From: an uncultured Thiohalocapsa sp.
Lineage (GTDB): Bacteria > Pseudomonadota > Gammaproteobacteria > Chromatiales > Chromatiaceae
Reading direction: 5' to 3'
NCBI RefSeq assembly: GCF_913062725.1
Contig: NZ_CAJXWY010000001.1
Location: 1 to 64,000 of the forward strand
DNA: 64,000 bases
Within the stretch, counting starts at the first letter, position 1, and every line of letters begins with the position of its first letter. Below, one piece after another: positions 9,590 through 17,875 of the stretch. The translations under genes and the position numbers were made by a program. Below the pieces are notes generated by a model. That model was not told the DNA's origin. It did no database searches and worked only from the letters and a program-made list of their open reading frames with translations.

Positions 9590-10825
9590 ATGGCGAAACT
9601 GACAGCACGGCAGTGTAGCAGCCTGCCACCTGGCAAGCACAACGACGGCAACGGCCTATGGCTCGTGGTCACGCAGGCCGGCAGCAGGAAGTGGGTCTTG
9701 CGGCTCACCATCGACGGCAAGCGGCGGGAGCTGGGTCTCGGCAACCTGAAGACCACCAGCCTGAAGGACGCTCGGCACAAGGCCGATGAAGCACGCTCAC
9801 AGGCCGCACAGGGTATCGACCCGGTTGCGGCGCGGCGGCAGGTCGAGGCGAAGGTGCCGACGTTCACGCAGGCGGCGGCGAGCTACATCCGGTCGCATCG
9901 TCGGTCCTGGCACAACCGCAAACATGCTCGGCAATGGCCGCGGTCGCTGAAGACCCATGCCTGTCCCATCATCGGCTCGAAGCCGGTCGACGCCATCACC
10001 ACCGAGGACGTGCTGGCGGTCATGACTCCCATCTGGCAGACGAAGACCGAGACCGCATCGAGGGTCCAGGGCCGCATCGAGGCCATTCTCGACTATGCCG
10101 CGGTCCTGCAATGGCGAGACGCCAGCAATCCGGCGCGTTGGCGTGGCCACCTGCAGCGGTTGCTGCCATCACCGGCGAAGGTGAAGAAACAGCGCAACGG
10201 CGGCACCGCTCGCCACCATCCGGCGCTCCCGTACCACCAGGTTCCGGTCTTCGTGGCGCAGCTGCGCACGCTCGGCAGCATCAGCGCCATGGCGCTGGAG
10301 TTCGCCATCTTGACCGCCGCTCGCACCAGTGAGGTGTTGCTCGCCACATGGACTGAGGTCGACCAGGAAGCCGCCGTATGGACCGTACCGGCGCAGCGGA
10401 TGAAGGCAAGGCGAGAGCATAGGGTTCCGCTCAGCAAGGCCGCACTGGCGGTCCTAGCGCGTGTCCCGCGTATCGCAGGCAATGAGTACATCTTTCCCGG
10501 CGCTCGCCACGGCAGGCCGCTCAGTAACATGGCGTTGTTGTCGGTCATGCGGCACATGGGCTACGGCGCTGGCGGCGAGCGTGGCGAAGCGGTCCCGCAT
10601 GGGTTCCGGTCGAGCTTCCGCGACTGGTGCGGAGAGGTCGCCACCTTTCCGCCGAATGTCGCAGAGGCGGCGCTGGCACACGTCATCACCGATCAGACCG
10701 AAGCCGCCTACGCCAGAGGCGACTTATTCGTGAAGCGGCGTCGGCTGATGGAGGACTGGGCCGAATGGTGCGACCGCGGCGAAGCCGACAACGTGGTGGA
10801 GCTGCATCAGCAGGCGAGCGGATAA
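9590..10825 (+). CDS. int: Tyrosine integrase, P4/DUF4102 type
   Basis: This 411-residue recombinase would insert and excise the element at tRNA-Ser. The ATG at 9590 is preferred, with GAGG at about 9577-9580. The frame is open to 9527, but that would start inside the terminal repeat. The N-terminal DUF4102-type domain (about 1-85) has GKHNDGNGLWLVV and RRELGLGN. A core-binding domain follows (about 90-185). The catalytic residues are Arg245 (AARTSEVL), His337 and Arg340 (HGFRSSFRDW), His364 (AHVITDQT) and Tyr374 (AYARGDLF). All are present, so the enzyme looks active. It sits next to attL and is transcribed towards the other element genes. P4-type integrases typically use tRNA 3' ends, in agreement with the attachment core. 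Confidence 0.92.
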   Translation: MAKLTARQCSSLPPGKHNDGNGLWLVVTQAGSRKWVLRLTIDGKRRELGLGNLKTTSLKDARHKADEARSQAAQGIDPVAARRQVEAKVPTFTQAAASYIRSHRRSWHNRKHARQWPRSLKTHACPIIGSKPVDAITTEDVLAVMTPIWQTKTETASRVQGRIEAILDYAAVLQWRDASNPARWRGHLQRLLPSPAKVKKQRNGGTARHHPALPYHQVPVFVAQLRTLGSISAMALEFAILTAARTSEVLLATWTEVDQEAAVWTVPAQRMKARREHRVPLSKAALAVLARVPRIAGNEYIFPGARHGRPLSNMALLSVMRHMGYGAGGERGEAVPHGFRSSFRDWCGEVATFPPNVAEAALAHVITDQTEAAYARGDLFVKRRRLMEDWAEWCDRGEADNVVELHQQASG

Positions 10826-11203
10826 CCGTCGGCGCAGCATCTTGTGCTCGGCTGGTGCGGCTGGCGCTAGATGTTGCGTTCCGGTAGATTCCGCGTTAGG
10901 CTTGGAGTAGCTGGACCACTACGGATAGATGCTGCGCGTCATGGTGTCCATGTCAGGATGAGAAGTGTAAACGGACCTTTTTGTTACGGAGACGCGCGGT
11001 AGTAACGGACCATAAGCCATTCAATAGTTCGGAATTACGGTATCGCTATAGACGGCGGCATCGGGCAGACAAGGACCAAAGTCAGAAGACCCGGCGGTAG
11101 TGAAATGGACCAACCGCACGACGTAGGCAACTTGTCTTGCCTGTTCGCGTGCGGCTGTCTGTTTTCTGGTCACGCGCGTTCAGGCTCAAATGGAGCTTTT
11201 ACC
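10826..11203. promoter_or_regulatory. Intergenic control region between int and the AlpA-like gene
   Basis: No gene is seen in these 378 bases. They include GTAAACGGACC at 10967-10977 and GTAACGGACC at 11002-11011. A GTTAC half-site at 10983 faces GTAAC at 11002. These half-sites resemble the GTTACGGCGTAAC palindromes further right in the element, so one regulator might bind both places. The region is the likely promoter area of the AlpA-led gene set. Confidence 0.35.
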
Positions 11204-11476
11204 GTGACCACATCACCTATCACCTTCCTTCGTCGACCGACCGTCGAGGCCCGCACAGGCCGCAAGCGTTCGGCAATCTACCAGGCCATCGCTGATGGCA
11301 CCTTCCCGAAGCCGGTTCCGCTCGGCGCGCGCGCCGTCGGGTGGCCGGAACATGAGGTTCAAGCTATCCAGGCCGCTCGGCTGGCTGGCGCAGACGATGA
11401 TGCTGTCCGCAAGCTCGTGGCAGAGCTTCACGAGGCGCGCTCAGAGGCCGCTCACGGCGGCGCTGCAGCGGCGTAG
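11204..11476 (+). CDS. AlpA-like excisionase/regulator
   Basis: This is a 90-residue DNA-binding protein. A GTG at 11204 is chosen because GGAG lies at 11192-11195 and translation from there begins directly with the domain. The frame is open upstream to 11105 without domain content. Residues about 8-55 match the AlpA/MerR-like winged HTH, with TGRKRSAIYQAIADGTFPKPVPLGARAVGWPEHEV split between two helices and a wing. AlpA proteins activate integrase transcription or act as excision factors in P4-like elements. Position right after int fits this. The C-terminal 35 residues are a helical, Ala-rich extension. Confidence 0.8.
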   Translation: MTTSPITFLRRPTVEARTGRKRSAIYQAIADGTFPKPVPLGARAVGWPEHEVQAIQAARLAGADDDAVRKLVAELHEARSEAAHGGAAAA

Positions 11477-11490
11477 GCGGAGGTGCAACC

Positions 11491-11787
11491 ATGACTGGAA
11501 AAAGAGAAGCCGCGGCGGCTGGCACCGCTCACGGCTCCGAGGGTATTGAGGCTGGCACCGCCTATTGTCCGACCGAGACCCGAGCAACGCAACGCCAGAT
11601 ACTCCTAGACCATCTTCGTCGGCACGGCAGCATCAGCACCATCGAGGCGCGGCTGCAGCATCACATCATGTCACCAGCATCGAGGGTGAAGGAGCTGCGC
11701 GACCGCGGCGAGCACATCCTCACCAGGCGGGACCGCCGCCAGCGTTGTGCTCGGTATCACCTGATGGTCGACCAGGCAGAAGGATGA
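11491..11787 (+). CDS. Small helix-turn-helix protein
   Basis: The product has 98 residues and no signal peptide. From about residue 33 it reads TQRQILLDHLRRHGSISTIEA and then SRVKELRDRGEHILTRR, a winged-helix layout common in small proteins of phages and genomic islands. It starts 14 bases after the AlpA-like gene, and its stop overlaps the next start, so the three genes are probably co-transcribed. Its binding target is unknown. A role in controlling replication or gene expression of the element is inferred. Confidence 0.65.
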   Translation: MTGKREAAAAGTAHGSEGIEAGTAYCPTETRATQRQILLDHLRRHGSISTIEARLQHHIMSPASRVKELRDRGEHILTRRDRRQRCARYHLMVDQAEG

Positions 11788-12446
11788 GCGCGGACGACAA
11801 CCTACCGGCGCGGCGCTGGATATGGCTGGTGTGGTCCAGGGATGGGCCACCGGCCGTAGTGCAACGAGCCATTCTGCAAGTGCTATTCGACTTCGTCATG
11901 ACCAGCGGCAAAGCGTTTCCTGCAGAGGACACCATCGCTGAGAAGGTCGGCACCAGCGTGCGCACCGTTCGAGACCATGTCCAGGCGCTGGAGGCTGGCG
12001 GCTGGATTAGTCGGCAGAAGCTCGGCACCGACCGCGGTCAAGGCTGGCGGCGCACTGAGTACAAGCTCACATGGCCGCATGGCCGCAGTCCCGACACCGA
12101 CCCATGGCTACAGCAGGTCGAGGAAAACCGTCTGCGCGCACGAGCGGAGTTCCGAGAAGATGCCGGCTGGGAAGATGGTCCTGACGAGGTCGAAACCGCT
12201 CCCGAGGCCACCGCGGTCCCTGAGAGGTTTCGGCACTGGAGTATCGACCCGCAGGCATGGGCCATGTATGTCGACCACCGCGCAGGTCTCGGCAGACCGA
12301 TGAGCGAAGACGCGGAATATCAGGCGGCAAGCAAGCTGATGCGGCTGGCACCTGAGGACCAGCGGGCTTGCGTCAACGATGCCATCGAGCATGACCGCGT
12401 GGCGCTTCGTCATCGTGAATGGCCACCGAAATCCGGAACATGGTGA
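11784..12446 (+). CDS. HTH replication-initiator-like protein
   Basis: The product is 220 residues. Its ATG at 11784 overlaps the previous stop (ATGA), so translation is probably coupled. Residues about 22-90 form a winged HTH of the HTH_36 type, with KAFPAEDTIAEKVGTSVRT and VRDHVQALEAGGWISRQK. The rest is charged, with a conserved-looking segment FRHWSIDPQAWAMYVDHR, and carries no primase or helicase motif. The gene ends four bases before an array of five iteron-like repeats. HTH_36 proteins followed by such repeats often act as origin-binding proteins in small phages and satellites. That role is inferred here from position; a plain repressor remains possible. Confidence 0.6.
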   Translation: MSADDNLPARRWIWLVWSRDGPPAVVQRAILQVLFDFVMTSGKAFPAEDTIAEKVGTSVRTVRDHVQALEAGGWISRQKLGTDRGQGWRRTEYKLTWPHGRSPDTDPWLQQVEENRLRARAEFREDAGWEDGPDEVETAPEATAVPERFRHWSIDPQAWAMYVDHRAGLGRPMSEDAEYQAASKLMRLAPEDQRACVNDAIEHDRVALRHREWPPKSGTW

Positions 12447-12449
12447 AAC

Positions 12450-12562
12450 GTGCGGCAAGTTCTGCCGCACCTTTGAACGTGCGGCAAATTTTGCAGAAGG
12501 TGCGGCAAATTTTGCAGAAGGTGCGGCAACTTTTGCAGGAACGTGCGGCAAATTCTGCCGCA
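12450..12562. repeat. Iteron array, five GTGCGGCA-led repeats
   Basis: Repeats begin at 12450, 12479, 12500, 12521 and 12543. The outer two are full palindromes of the form GTGCGGCA-N5-TGCCGCA(C). The inner three read GTGCGGCAAATTTTGCAGAAG or close variants, with a 21-22 base period, about two helical turns. The array directly follows the HTH gene and is followed by a stretch with TCTCATAGAGACTCTCAAG repeats. This is the layout of an iteron replication origin or a strong operator. Confidence 0.7.
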
Positions 12563-12704
12563 GATACTCTCATAGAGACTCTCAAGAGACAGTCACAGAG
12601 AGAGGGCACGCTCCCGCGTGCCGCACCTGCAGGCCGATGGCCAGAAAGCGGTCGAGTCCGCCACCGAGCACATCACCACCGAGCACATCGCCATCGCCTT
12701 GTAT

Positions 12705-13010
12705 GTTACTGCGTAACGGCCTATGCTCCCGTTACGGCGTAACAGCACCACCGAGGGCATCATGGGCATGAGCGGCGCAGAGCGACAACGGCGATACCGA
12801 CAACGACACCAGAGCAACGGCGGTCGACTGAATCTTGCAATCGACGCTCACGCGAAGGTCGTGCTGCAGCGGCTGGCCACCTGTTACGGCGTAACGCTCC
12901 GTGAAGCACTGGAGCAGGCGCTGGACCAGATGGAGATTCGGTTGCTCGATGCGCTCGACGCTGGCGAGCGGCGGCGATACTACGCAGGCGAGCTTGCGTT
13001 ACGGCGTAAC
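12705..13010. repeat. Four copies of the palindrome GTTAC(G/T)GCGTAAC
   Basis: Copies lie at 12705-12717 (with T in the sixth position), 12731-12743, 12883-12895 and 12998-13010. The 13-mer has perfect 6-base arms around one central base. Two copies precede the start at 12762 and two lie inside that gene. The repetition is too regular for chance and suggests binding sites of an element-encoded protein. Confidence 0.65.
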
Positions 13011-13052
13011 GGCGATGATGAAGACCCACCTGCATCATCCGCGGCATCGTGA
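12762..13052 (+). CDS. Small basic protein, ribbon-helix-helix-like
   Basis: The product has 96 residues if the ATG at 12762 is used, with GAGGG at about 12753-12757. An ATG at 12768 is an alternative. It starts with SGAERQRRYRQRHQ, a basic segment, followed by a short strand (GGRLNLAID) and helices (AKVVLQRLATCYGVTLREALEQALDQ). That is compatible with a ribbon-helix-helix DNA-binding fold. The gene carries two copies of the GTTACGGCGTAAC palindrome inside its coding sequence and two just upstream, so autoregulation is an attractive guess. I do not recognise a named family. Confidence 0.55.
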   Translation: MGMSGAERQRRYRQRHQSNGGRLNLAIDAHAKVVLQRLATCYGVTLREALEQALDQMEIRLLDALDAGERRRYYAGELALRRNGDDEDPPASSAAS

Positions 13053-13386
13053 AGCGGCATCGGCAGAAGGCGACGGCGTAGAAGGCCGCTCACGGCGCTG
13101 GCGGTCATGGCCTAACCCGATGGCCTAGGTCATGGTCGCCATCGGCTCTCTGAGCCGCTCAGGCGCTCAGGCGCTGCAGGACCAGACACGCGCACGCACG
13201 CACGCGCGTGCGCGCTCGATAGGGACTGCGAGAGCTGTACCTAATCTTTCCGAAGTGCTCCGGCGAAAATGCTATGCAGGACAATGGCTTGGGTCCCTTG
13301 AATCACCCTGCAGAGCGGGCCATTCACTGGGCCGTGTTTCCCTAGTCAAAGCATTTCCCGGCGCGGTTGCGGCTTGAGGATTATTG
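13053..13386. other. Intergenic stretch with alternating CG/CA hairpin
   Basis: No gene is seen here. CGCGCACGC...GCGTGCGCGC at about 13189-13216 is an alternating purine-pyrimidine inverted repeat that could form a hairpin. Short repeats of GCTCAGGCGCTC stand just before it (about 13157-13175). The region could hold the promoter of the following gene or a packaging-type signal, but nothing decides this. Confidence 0.35.
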
Positions 13387-13788
13387 ATGGACGAAGAACA
13401 CAATCACCCGGTCGCCATCGAGGATGGTTTGACCGACCAGCAACGGCGCGGCGCAGAGCTTGCGGCGGCGGGATGGGCCGGCGTCGACATTGCCAGCGAG
13501 CTGAATGTGCGACCCGAGACTGTTTCGCGATGGCGAAAGCTCCCGGCGTGGCAGGCGGCGCACGAGGCCGTCGTGGCAGAGGTCCGCGGCGAGCTGGAAG
13601 GTGCGCTCACCGAGCTGGCAGGCGCGGCGCTCGGAGAGCTTGAGCAATTGCTGACTTACCGCCACGACCCTGGCATCAGGCTCCGAGCCGCGACGGCGCT
13701 CCTGCAGATGGCAGGCGTCGGTCGAGCACAACGTGGCACGTCCCGCGGCGGTCGCTTCGGCGCTGGTGCGGCGGCTGGCGGCGACTGA
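13387..13788 (+). CDS. HTH protein resembling a phage terminase small subunit
   Basis: The product is 133 residues from the ATG at 13387, with GAGGA about 8 bases upstream. Residues about 14-55 form an HTH: LTDQQRRGAELAAAGWAG, then IASELNVRPETVSRWRKLPAW. A helical segment with LEGALTELAGAALGELEQLL and a final RLRAATALLQMAG follows. This layout resembles small terminase subunits of the phBC6A51 type and similar proteins in satellite elements. Such proteins recognise packaging sites, so the gene may let the element redirect phage packaging. No large terminase subunit is present. A simple transcription regulator remains possible. Confidence 0.5.
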   Translation: MDEEHNHPVAIEDGLTDQQRRGAELAAAGWAGVDIASELNVRPETVSRWRKLPAWQAAHEAVVAEVRGELEGALTELAGAALGELEQLLTYRHDPGIRLRAATALLQMAGVGRAQRGTSRGGRFGAGAAAGGD

Positions 13789-13841
13789 GCACCAGGACCA
13801 CCACCTGCAGGTCTAGGTCGAGGCCATCTTCGACCAGCAGT

Positions 13842-13910
13842 TCCTGGTCATCTTCGGCGAGAAGTCCTGGTCATCTTCGGCGAGAAGTCCTGGCCATCTT
13901 CGTCGCCATC
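13842..13910. repeat. 23-bp tandem repeat, three units
   Basis: Units begin at 13842, 13865 and 13888. The first two are identical (TCCTGGTCATCTTCGGCGAG plus AAG) and the third differs at several positions. It lies 54 bases after the terminase-like gene and about 40 bases before the right-end arm repeats. It could be a protein-binding array at the element's end. Confidence 0.65.
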
Positions 13911-13947
13911 GGCACCGTTCGTCGGACCGCGAAAACGGGCCTAGCGT

Positions 13948-13977
13948 TGTCGCAAAGGTGGACTGAAAGGTGGACTG
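13948..13977. repeat. Integrase arm-type repeats, right end
   Basis: This 30-bp block matches 9517-9546 with two mismatches and contains AAAGGTGGACT twice, at 13954-13964 and 13966-13976, with a 12-base period. It stands 54 bases inside the right attachment core. Confidence 0.6.
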
Positions 13978-14030
13978 AGATTTTCCCGAGATTCTAAGCC
14001 GCTGAATCTAGGCGGATTTCCCTGGCAGTT

Positions 14031-14120
<90 letters not shown>

Positions 14121-14266
14121 CGCTGAACCTGTGCTGGTGCGCGCCCCGCGGGGCGCGTGCGGGGCGTGGTTGGCCCCCGGTGGACTGGTTGTTGCAACGG
14201 GCCGGGACGTGGGTGTCCGACCCGCGATCGCGGCGGGCGCGAGGCGGCGCTGCAACCAGTCCAATA

Positions 14267-16351
14267 CTATAGCGCATCGTCCGCTTGCTGCCTATCGGCA
14301 GCGCCGCCGGCCGCTTGCACGGCGGTGCCGATGCCGCTGTGGCGGAGTAGGGCATCGACCCTGGGCTCGCGGCCGCGGAAGGCGGTGAAAAGATCCATGG
14401 CGTCCGCCGAGCCGCCGCGCTCGAGGATCAGCTCGCGGAAGGCGCGGCCCGTGTCGGGGTCGAAGACGCCGCGCGCTTCGAACAGCGAGAAGGCGTCCGC
14501 CGACAGCACCTCGGCCCATTTGTAGCTGAAATAGCCCGCGGCGTAGCCGCCGGCGAAGATGTGCGAGAAGCCGTGGGCGAAGCGGTTCCAGGCCGGCGGC
14601 TTGAGCACGGCGACCTGGTCGCGAACCTGATCCAGGATGTCGTAGACGCGTGCACCCCGGGCCGGGTCGTATTCCAGGTGCAGGCGGAAGTCGAACAGGG
14701 AGAACTCGAGCTGGCGCACCATCTGCATGGCCGATTGGAAGTGCTTGGCGTCGAGCAGGCGCTGGAACAGATCCTGGGGGATGGGGGCGCCGGTTTCGTG
14801 GTGACGCGCAAACAAATCCAGGGATTCTCGCTCCCAGCACCAGTTCTCGAGGAATTGGCTCGGCAGCTCCACGGCATCCCAGGGCACGCCGTGGATGCCG
14901 GCGACGGGTGGGTAGTCCACGCGCGTGAGCATGTGGTGCAGGCCGTGGCCGAATTCGTGGAACAGGGTCTCCACCTCGCGGTGGGTGAGCAGGCTCGGGT
15001 GGCCCGCCACCGGCGGCGTGAAGTTGCAGACCAGATAAGCCACCGGCAGCTGCGTGCGCCCGGCCATGACCATGCGGCTCACGGCGCCGTTCATCCAGGC
15101 GCCACCCTGCTTTTTCTGCCGCGCGAAGGGGTCGAGGTAGCACTCGGCGCGGGGGCTGCCGTCGGTATCGCGGATGACGTAACGGCGCACGTCCGGGTGC
15201 CAGGTGTTATCCGCCGGGGCCGGCTCGATCGCCACGTCGAAGAGCTTCTCGGCGACGCGGAACATGCCGCTGATGACGCCTTCCAGGGGGAAGTAGGGCT
15301 TGAGGGCCTCGTCGCTGATGTCGAAGCGCGCCACCCGCAGCTTCTCGCCGTAATACATGAGGTCCCAGGGGGCGAGGTCTTCCAGGCCGTCGCTGTCGCG
15401 GGCGAAGTCCCGTAGCTCCTGCAGTTCGGCGCGGGCCTGGGGCACGGCGCGGGCGGCCAGGTCGTGCAGGAACCCCATGACTTCGTCCGTGTCACGGGCC
15501 ATCTTCGGGGCCAGGGACAGCTCGGCGTAGTTGGCAAAGCCCAACAGCTGCGCCTGCTCGTGGCGCAGCGCCAGGATTTCTTCCATCACGGGCGTGTTGT
15601 CCCACTGGCCGGCCTGCGGGCCACGGTCGGAGGCGCGGGTGCTGAAGGCCTCGTAGACCTCCCGACGCAGATTGCGGTCCTGGGCGTGCTTCATGACCGG
15701 CTCGAAGGACGGGAAATCGAGCGTCAGCACCCAGCCGTCGAGGCCGCGCGACTCGGCCTCGTGCCTGGCGAGCGCCTGGGCCGCCGCCGGCATGCCGGCG
15801 AGCGCCGCCGCGTCGGTGAAGTGCTTGTGCCAGCCGTTGGTGGCATCCAGCACGTTCTCGGCGAACTGGTTGGTGAGTTGGCTCAGGCGTTGGCTGATGG
15901 CGCGAAAACGCGCCTTCTTGTCTTCCGGCAGGTCGACGCCGGCGAGGTGCAGGTCGCGCAGGGTGTTGGCGAGCATCTTGCGCTGGGCGTCGTCGAGGCC
16001 CGGCTGTTCGGTCACCTTTTGGTAGCCGCGGTAGAGCGCCGTGTTCTGGCCGACCTCGCTGGCGTAGTCGGACAGCTTGGGCAGGCAGGCATTGTAGGCG
16101 GCGCGCAGGGCCTCGGAGTTCATCACCGAGTTGAGGTGGCTCACCGGCGACCAGGCCCGCGACAGGCGGTCGTCCTCGAGCTCGATGCGCGCGACGAAGC
16201 GCTCCCAGGTGGCCGTGTCCGCCTGGGCGCCGAGCTCGGCCACCAGCGCGCGGCCGTCGGCGAGCAGCTGGTCGATGGCGGGCTCGACGTGCTCGGGCTG
16301 AATGCGCTGGAAATCGGGGAGGAGGCGATCCTCGAGGAGCGGGTTGGTCAT
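14267..16351 (-). CDS. prlC: Oligopeptidase A (M3 zinc metallopeptidase)
   Basis: This cytoplasmic peptidase degrades short peptides, including cleaved signal peptides. The ATG at 16351 gives 694 residues, close to the E. coli enzyme (680). The frame is open 33 codons further, but those look non-coding. The zinc site HEFGH is at about residue 467, within ETLFHEFGHGLHHML. The downstream Glu of the M3 family is probably in ENWCWERESL. The C-terminal part keeps the M3 features GGYAAGYFSYKWAEVLSADAF. It is transcribed away from the tRNA gene, followed downstream only by the tRNA and the element. Confidence 0.95.
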   Translation of the reverse strand: MTNPLLEDRLLPDFQRIQPEHVEPAIDQLLADGRALVAELGAQADTATWERFVARIELEDDRLSRAWSPVSHLNSVMNSEALRAAYNACLPKLSDYASEVGQNTALYRGYQKVTEQPGLDDAQRKMLANTLRDLHLAGVDLPEDKKARFRAISQRLSQLTNQFAENVLDATNGWHKHFTDAAALAGMPAAAQALARHEAESRGLDGWVLTLDFPSFEPVMKHAQDRNLRREVYEAFSTRASDRGPQAGQWDNTPVMEEILALRHEQAQLLGFANYAELSLAPKMARDTDEVMGFLHDLAARAVPQARAELQELRDFARDSDGLEDLAPWDLMYYGEKLRVARFDISDEALKPYFPLEGVISGMFRVAEKLFDVAIEPAPADNTWHPDVRRYVIRDTDGSPRAECYLDPFARQKKQGGAWMNGAVSRMVMAGRTQLPVAYLVCNFTPPVAGHPSLLTHREVETLFHEFGHGLHHMLTRVDYPPVAGIHGVPWDAVELPSQFLENWCWERESLDLFARHHETGAPIPQDLFQRLLDAKHFQSAMQMVRQLEFSLFDFRLHLEYDPARGARVYDILDQVRDQVAVLKPPAWNRFAHGFSHIFAGGYAAGYFSYKWAEVLSADAFSLFEARGVFDPDTGRAFRELILERGGSADAMDLFTAFRGREPRVDALLRHSGIGTAVQAAGGAADRQQADDAL

Positions 16352-16525
16352 TGCTGGCGGTTTCCGTCGGCTGTGTGAGTGTTTGGGCGGGCCCGGTGCG
16401 TTGCGGCCCGGTGCTGCATCGAGAACTCGGTCCCGATGCGGCGGTTTCAATCATGCACAGCCGCTGCCGCCGCAAGCAGGGGCCCGGCCGCGCCCGCGGG
16501 CGAGGCGGAGCGCCCGCGCCCACGC

Positions 16526-17149
16526 TCAATCCGGCAGGAAGCCCGCGTTATCCACGCCCGGCACGCGCCCGCTCGCGAGCATGCGCAGCTGATCGGTGCG
16601 CGGGCGCGGCTCGAAGGCCAGGTGCGTGCACAGATAGTGCCGCCAGAGTTCGTAGTGCAGTCGGTCGCCGCCCTCGCTGACACGTATCCAGGTGGACTGC
16701 TCGCCGCTGGCCCTGAAGCGCCCGTCAGTGCCATAGGCGTAGCTGGTCCATCGGCCGTTCGGCGTGCAGCGCAGGCCTTCGAAGCTGACGTTGCGGGCGC
16801 CGCTGGCGGACTCGGTCACCAGCGTGTAGCGCACCACGCCGTCGCTGCCGGTCTGCAGGCTGCGGGTATCGATGTAATGTGTGAGCCTCTGCGCCGGCCC
16901 GTCGAGCTTGACTTCGACCAGGTCGTCGTCCCGCGGCCAGGCGGGGAGGCTGTAGTCGCCTTCCGTCCACTTGGGGCCGGGCGTGAAGCTCTTCGGCGTG
17001 GGCGCCTCCGGGTCGGGCTTGAAGGGCGTTTCGCCGTAGCCCCCGAGTCGACCCTGACAGCCTGCGAGCAGGCAGATGGCGGCCAGGGGCAGGGCGAGTC
17101 GGAGGTTGGTCGAGGGCCGCCGCGGCGACGGTGATCGGTCGGGAAGCAT
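16526..17149 (-). CDS. CNP1-like lipoprotein
   Basis: The product is 207 residues with an N-terminal signal and a lipobox, CLLAGC (Cys about residue 30), so it is probably anchored in the membrane. The remainder matches the CNP1-like family, known from Neisseria and many betaproteobacteria and gammaproteobacteria. Typical segments are RDDDLVEVKLDGPAQ, HYIDTRSLQTGSDGVVRYTLV and GARNVSFEGLRC. The function of the family is unknown. It stands divergent to the carbonic anhydrase gene, 139 bases away, and co-directional with prlC. Confidence 0.8.
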   Translation of the reverse strand: MLPDRSPSPRRPSTNLRLALPLAAICLLAGCQGRLGGYGETPFKPDPEAPTPKSFTPGPKWTEGDYSLPAWPRDDDLVEVKLDGPAQRLTHYIDTRSLQTGSDGVVRYTLVTESASGARNVSFEGLRCTPNGRWTSYAYGTDGRFRASGEQSTWIRVSEGGDRLHYELWRHYLCTHLAFEPRPRTDQLRMLASGRVPGVDNAGFLPD

Positions 17150-17288
17150 CGCGAGCGCCTGCTGCAGCTGGTGCGAACGGGATACATGATGATAACAAAG
17201 GACCGCGGCGCCACCGATGTGGCCGCCGGCGCCGCCGGGCGCGTGTTAGCATGATCGCCGTTATTTCAGCCATACGCCCGGGGGCCGC

Positions 17289-17828
17289 ATGAACAACGTC
17301 CGCAGCTTCCAAGGACTGGAACCGCGCATTGCGCCTGATGCCTACATCGACGAGAGCGCCGTCGTCCTTGGCGACGTCGAGGTGGGGGCACAGGCATCCA
17401 TCTGGCCCATGGCAGTGTTGCGGGGCGATATCCATCGCATTCATATCGGTGCTGGCAGTAATGTCCAGGATGGCAGCGTCCTGCACGTCTCCCACGATAG
17501 CCGCTTCCTGCCAGGCGGCGCCCCCACCATCGTGCACGATCGGGTTACCATTGGTCATCAGGCAACGCTGCACGGATGCGAGATCCACGATCACTGTCTG
17601 GTCGGCATCGGTGCCCGGGTGCTCGATCGCGCCGTGCTGCGGCCGCGCGTCATGCTGGCGGCCGGCGCCCTGGTGCCGCCCGGCAAGAAGCTCGATGGCG
17701 GCTGGCTCTACGTGGGGGCGCCGGCGAAGCGTGTCCGGGCACTGACGGACCTGGAGCTTGAGTATCTGGACTATGCCGCGGTGCACTACATGGATCTGGC
17801 GCTGCGTCACCGCGCCACCGCCGGCTGA
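17289..17828 (+). CDS. Gamma-class carbonic anhydrase family protein (YrdA-like)
   Basis: The product, 179 residues, is a left-handed beta-helix protein with hexapeptide repeats throughout. Likely metal-binding histidines lie in VLHVSHD, RVTIGHQATLHGCEIHD and neighbouring strands. Related proteins hydrate CO2 or are structural homologues without proven activity (YrdA, CaiE). The ATG at 17289 follows a G-rich stretch. The SCO gene begins 47 bases after the stop, so the two could be co-transcribed. Confidence 0.88.
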   Translation: MNNVRSFQGLEPRIAPDAYIDESAVVLGDVEVGAQASIWPMAVLRGDIHRIHIGAGSNVQDGSVLHVSHDSRFLPGGAPTIVHDRVTIGHQATLHGCEIHDHCLVGIGARVLDRAVLRPRVMLAAGALVPPGKKLDGGWLYVGAPAKRVRALTDLELEYLDYAAVHYMDLALRHRATAG

Positions 17829-17875
17829 CAATCCGCGCGCTTAGCGGGCACAGGCAGACATCGGTACGATCGTCG

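Noticed and set aside
12441..12570. Possible CRISPR array
   Set aside because: The repeats are contiguous with no unique spacers, and no cas genes are near.
12419..12742. Small open frame translating the iterons as VRQILQK heptads
   Set aside because: The heptads simply reflect the 21-base repeat period; there is no ribosome binding site and the C-terminal half is low-complexity His/Arg.
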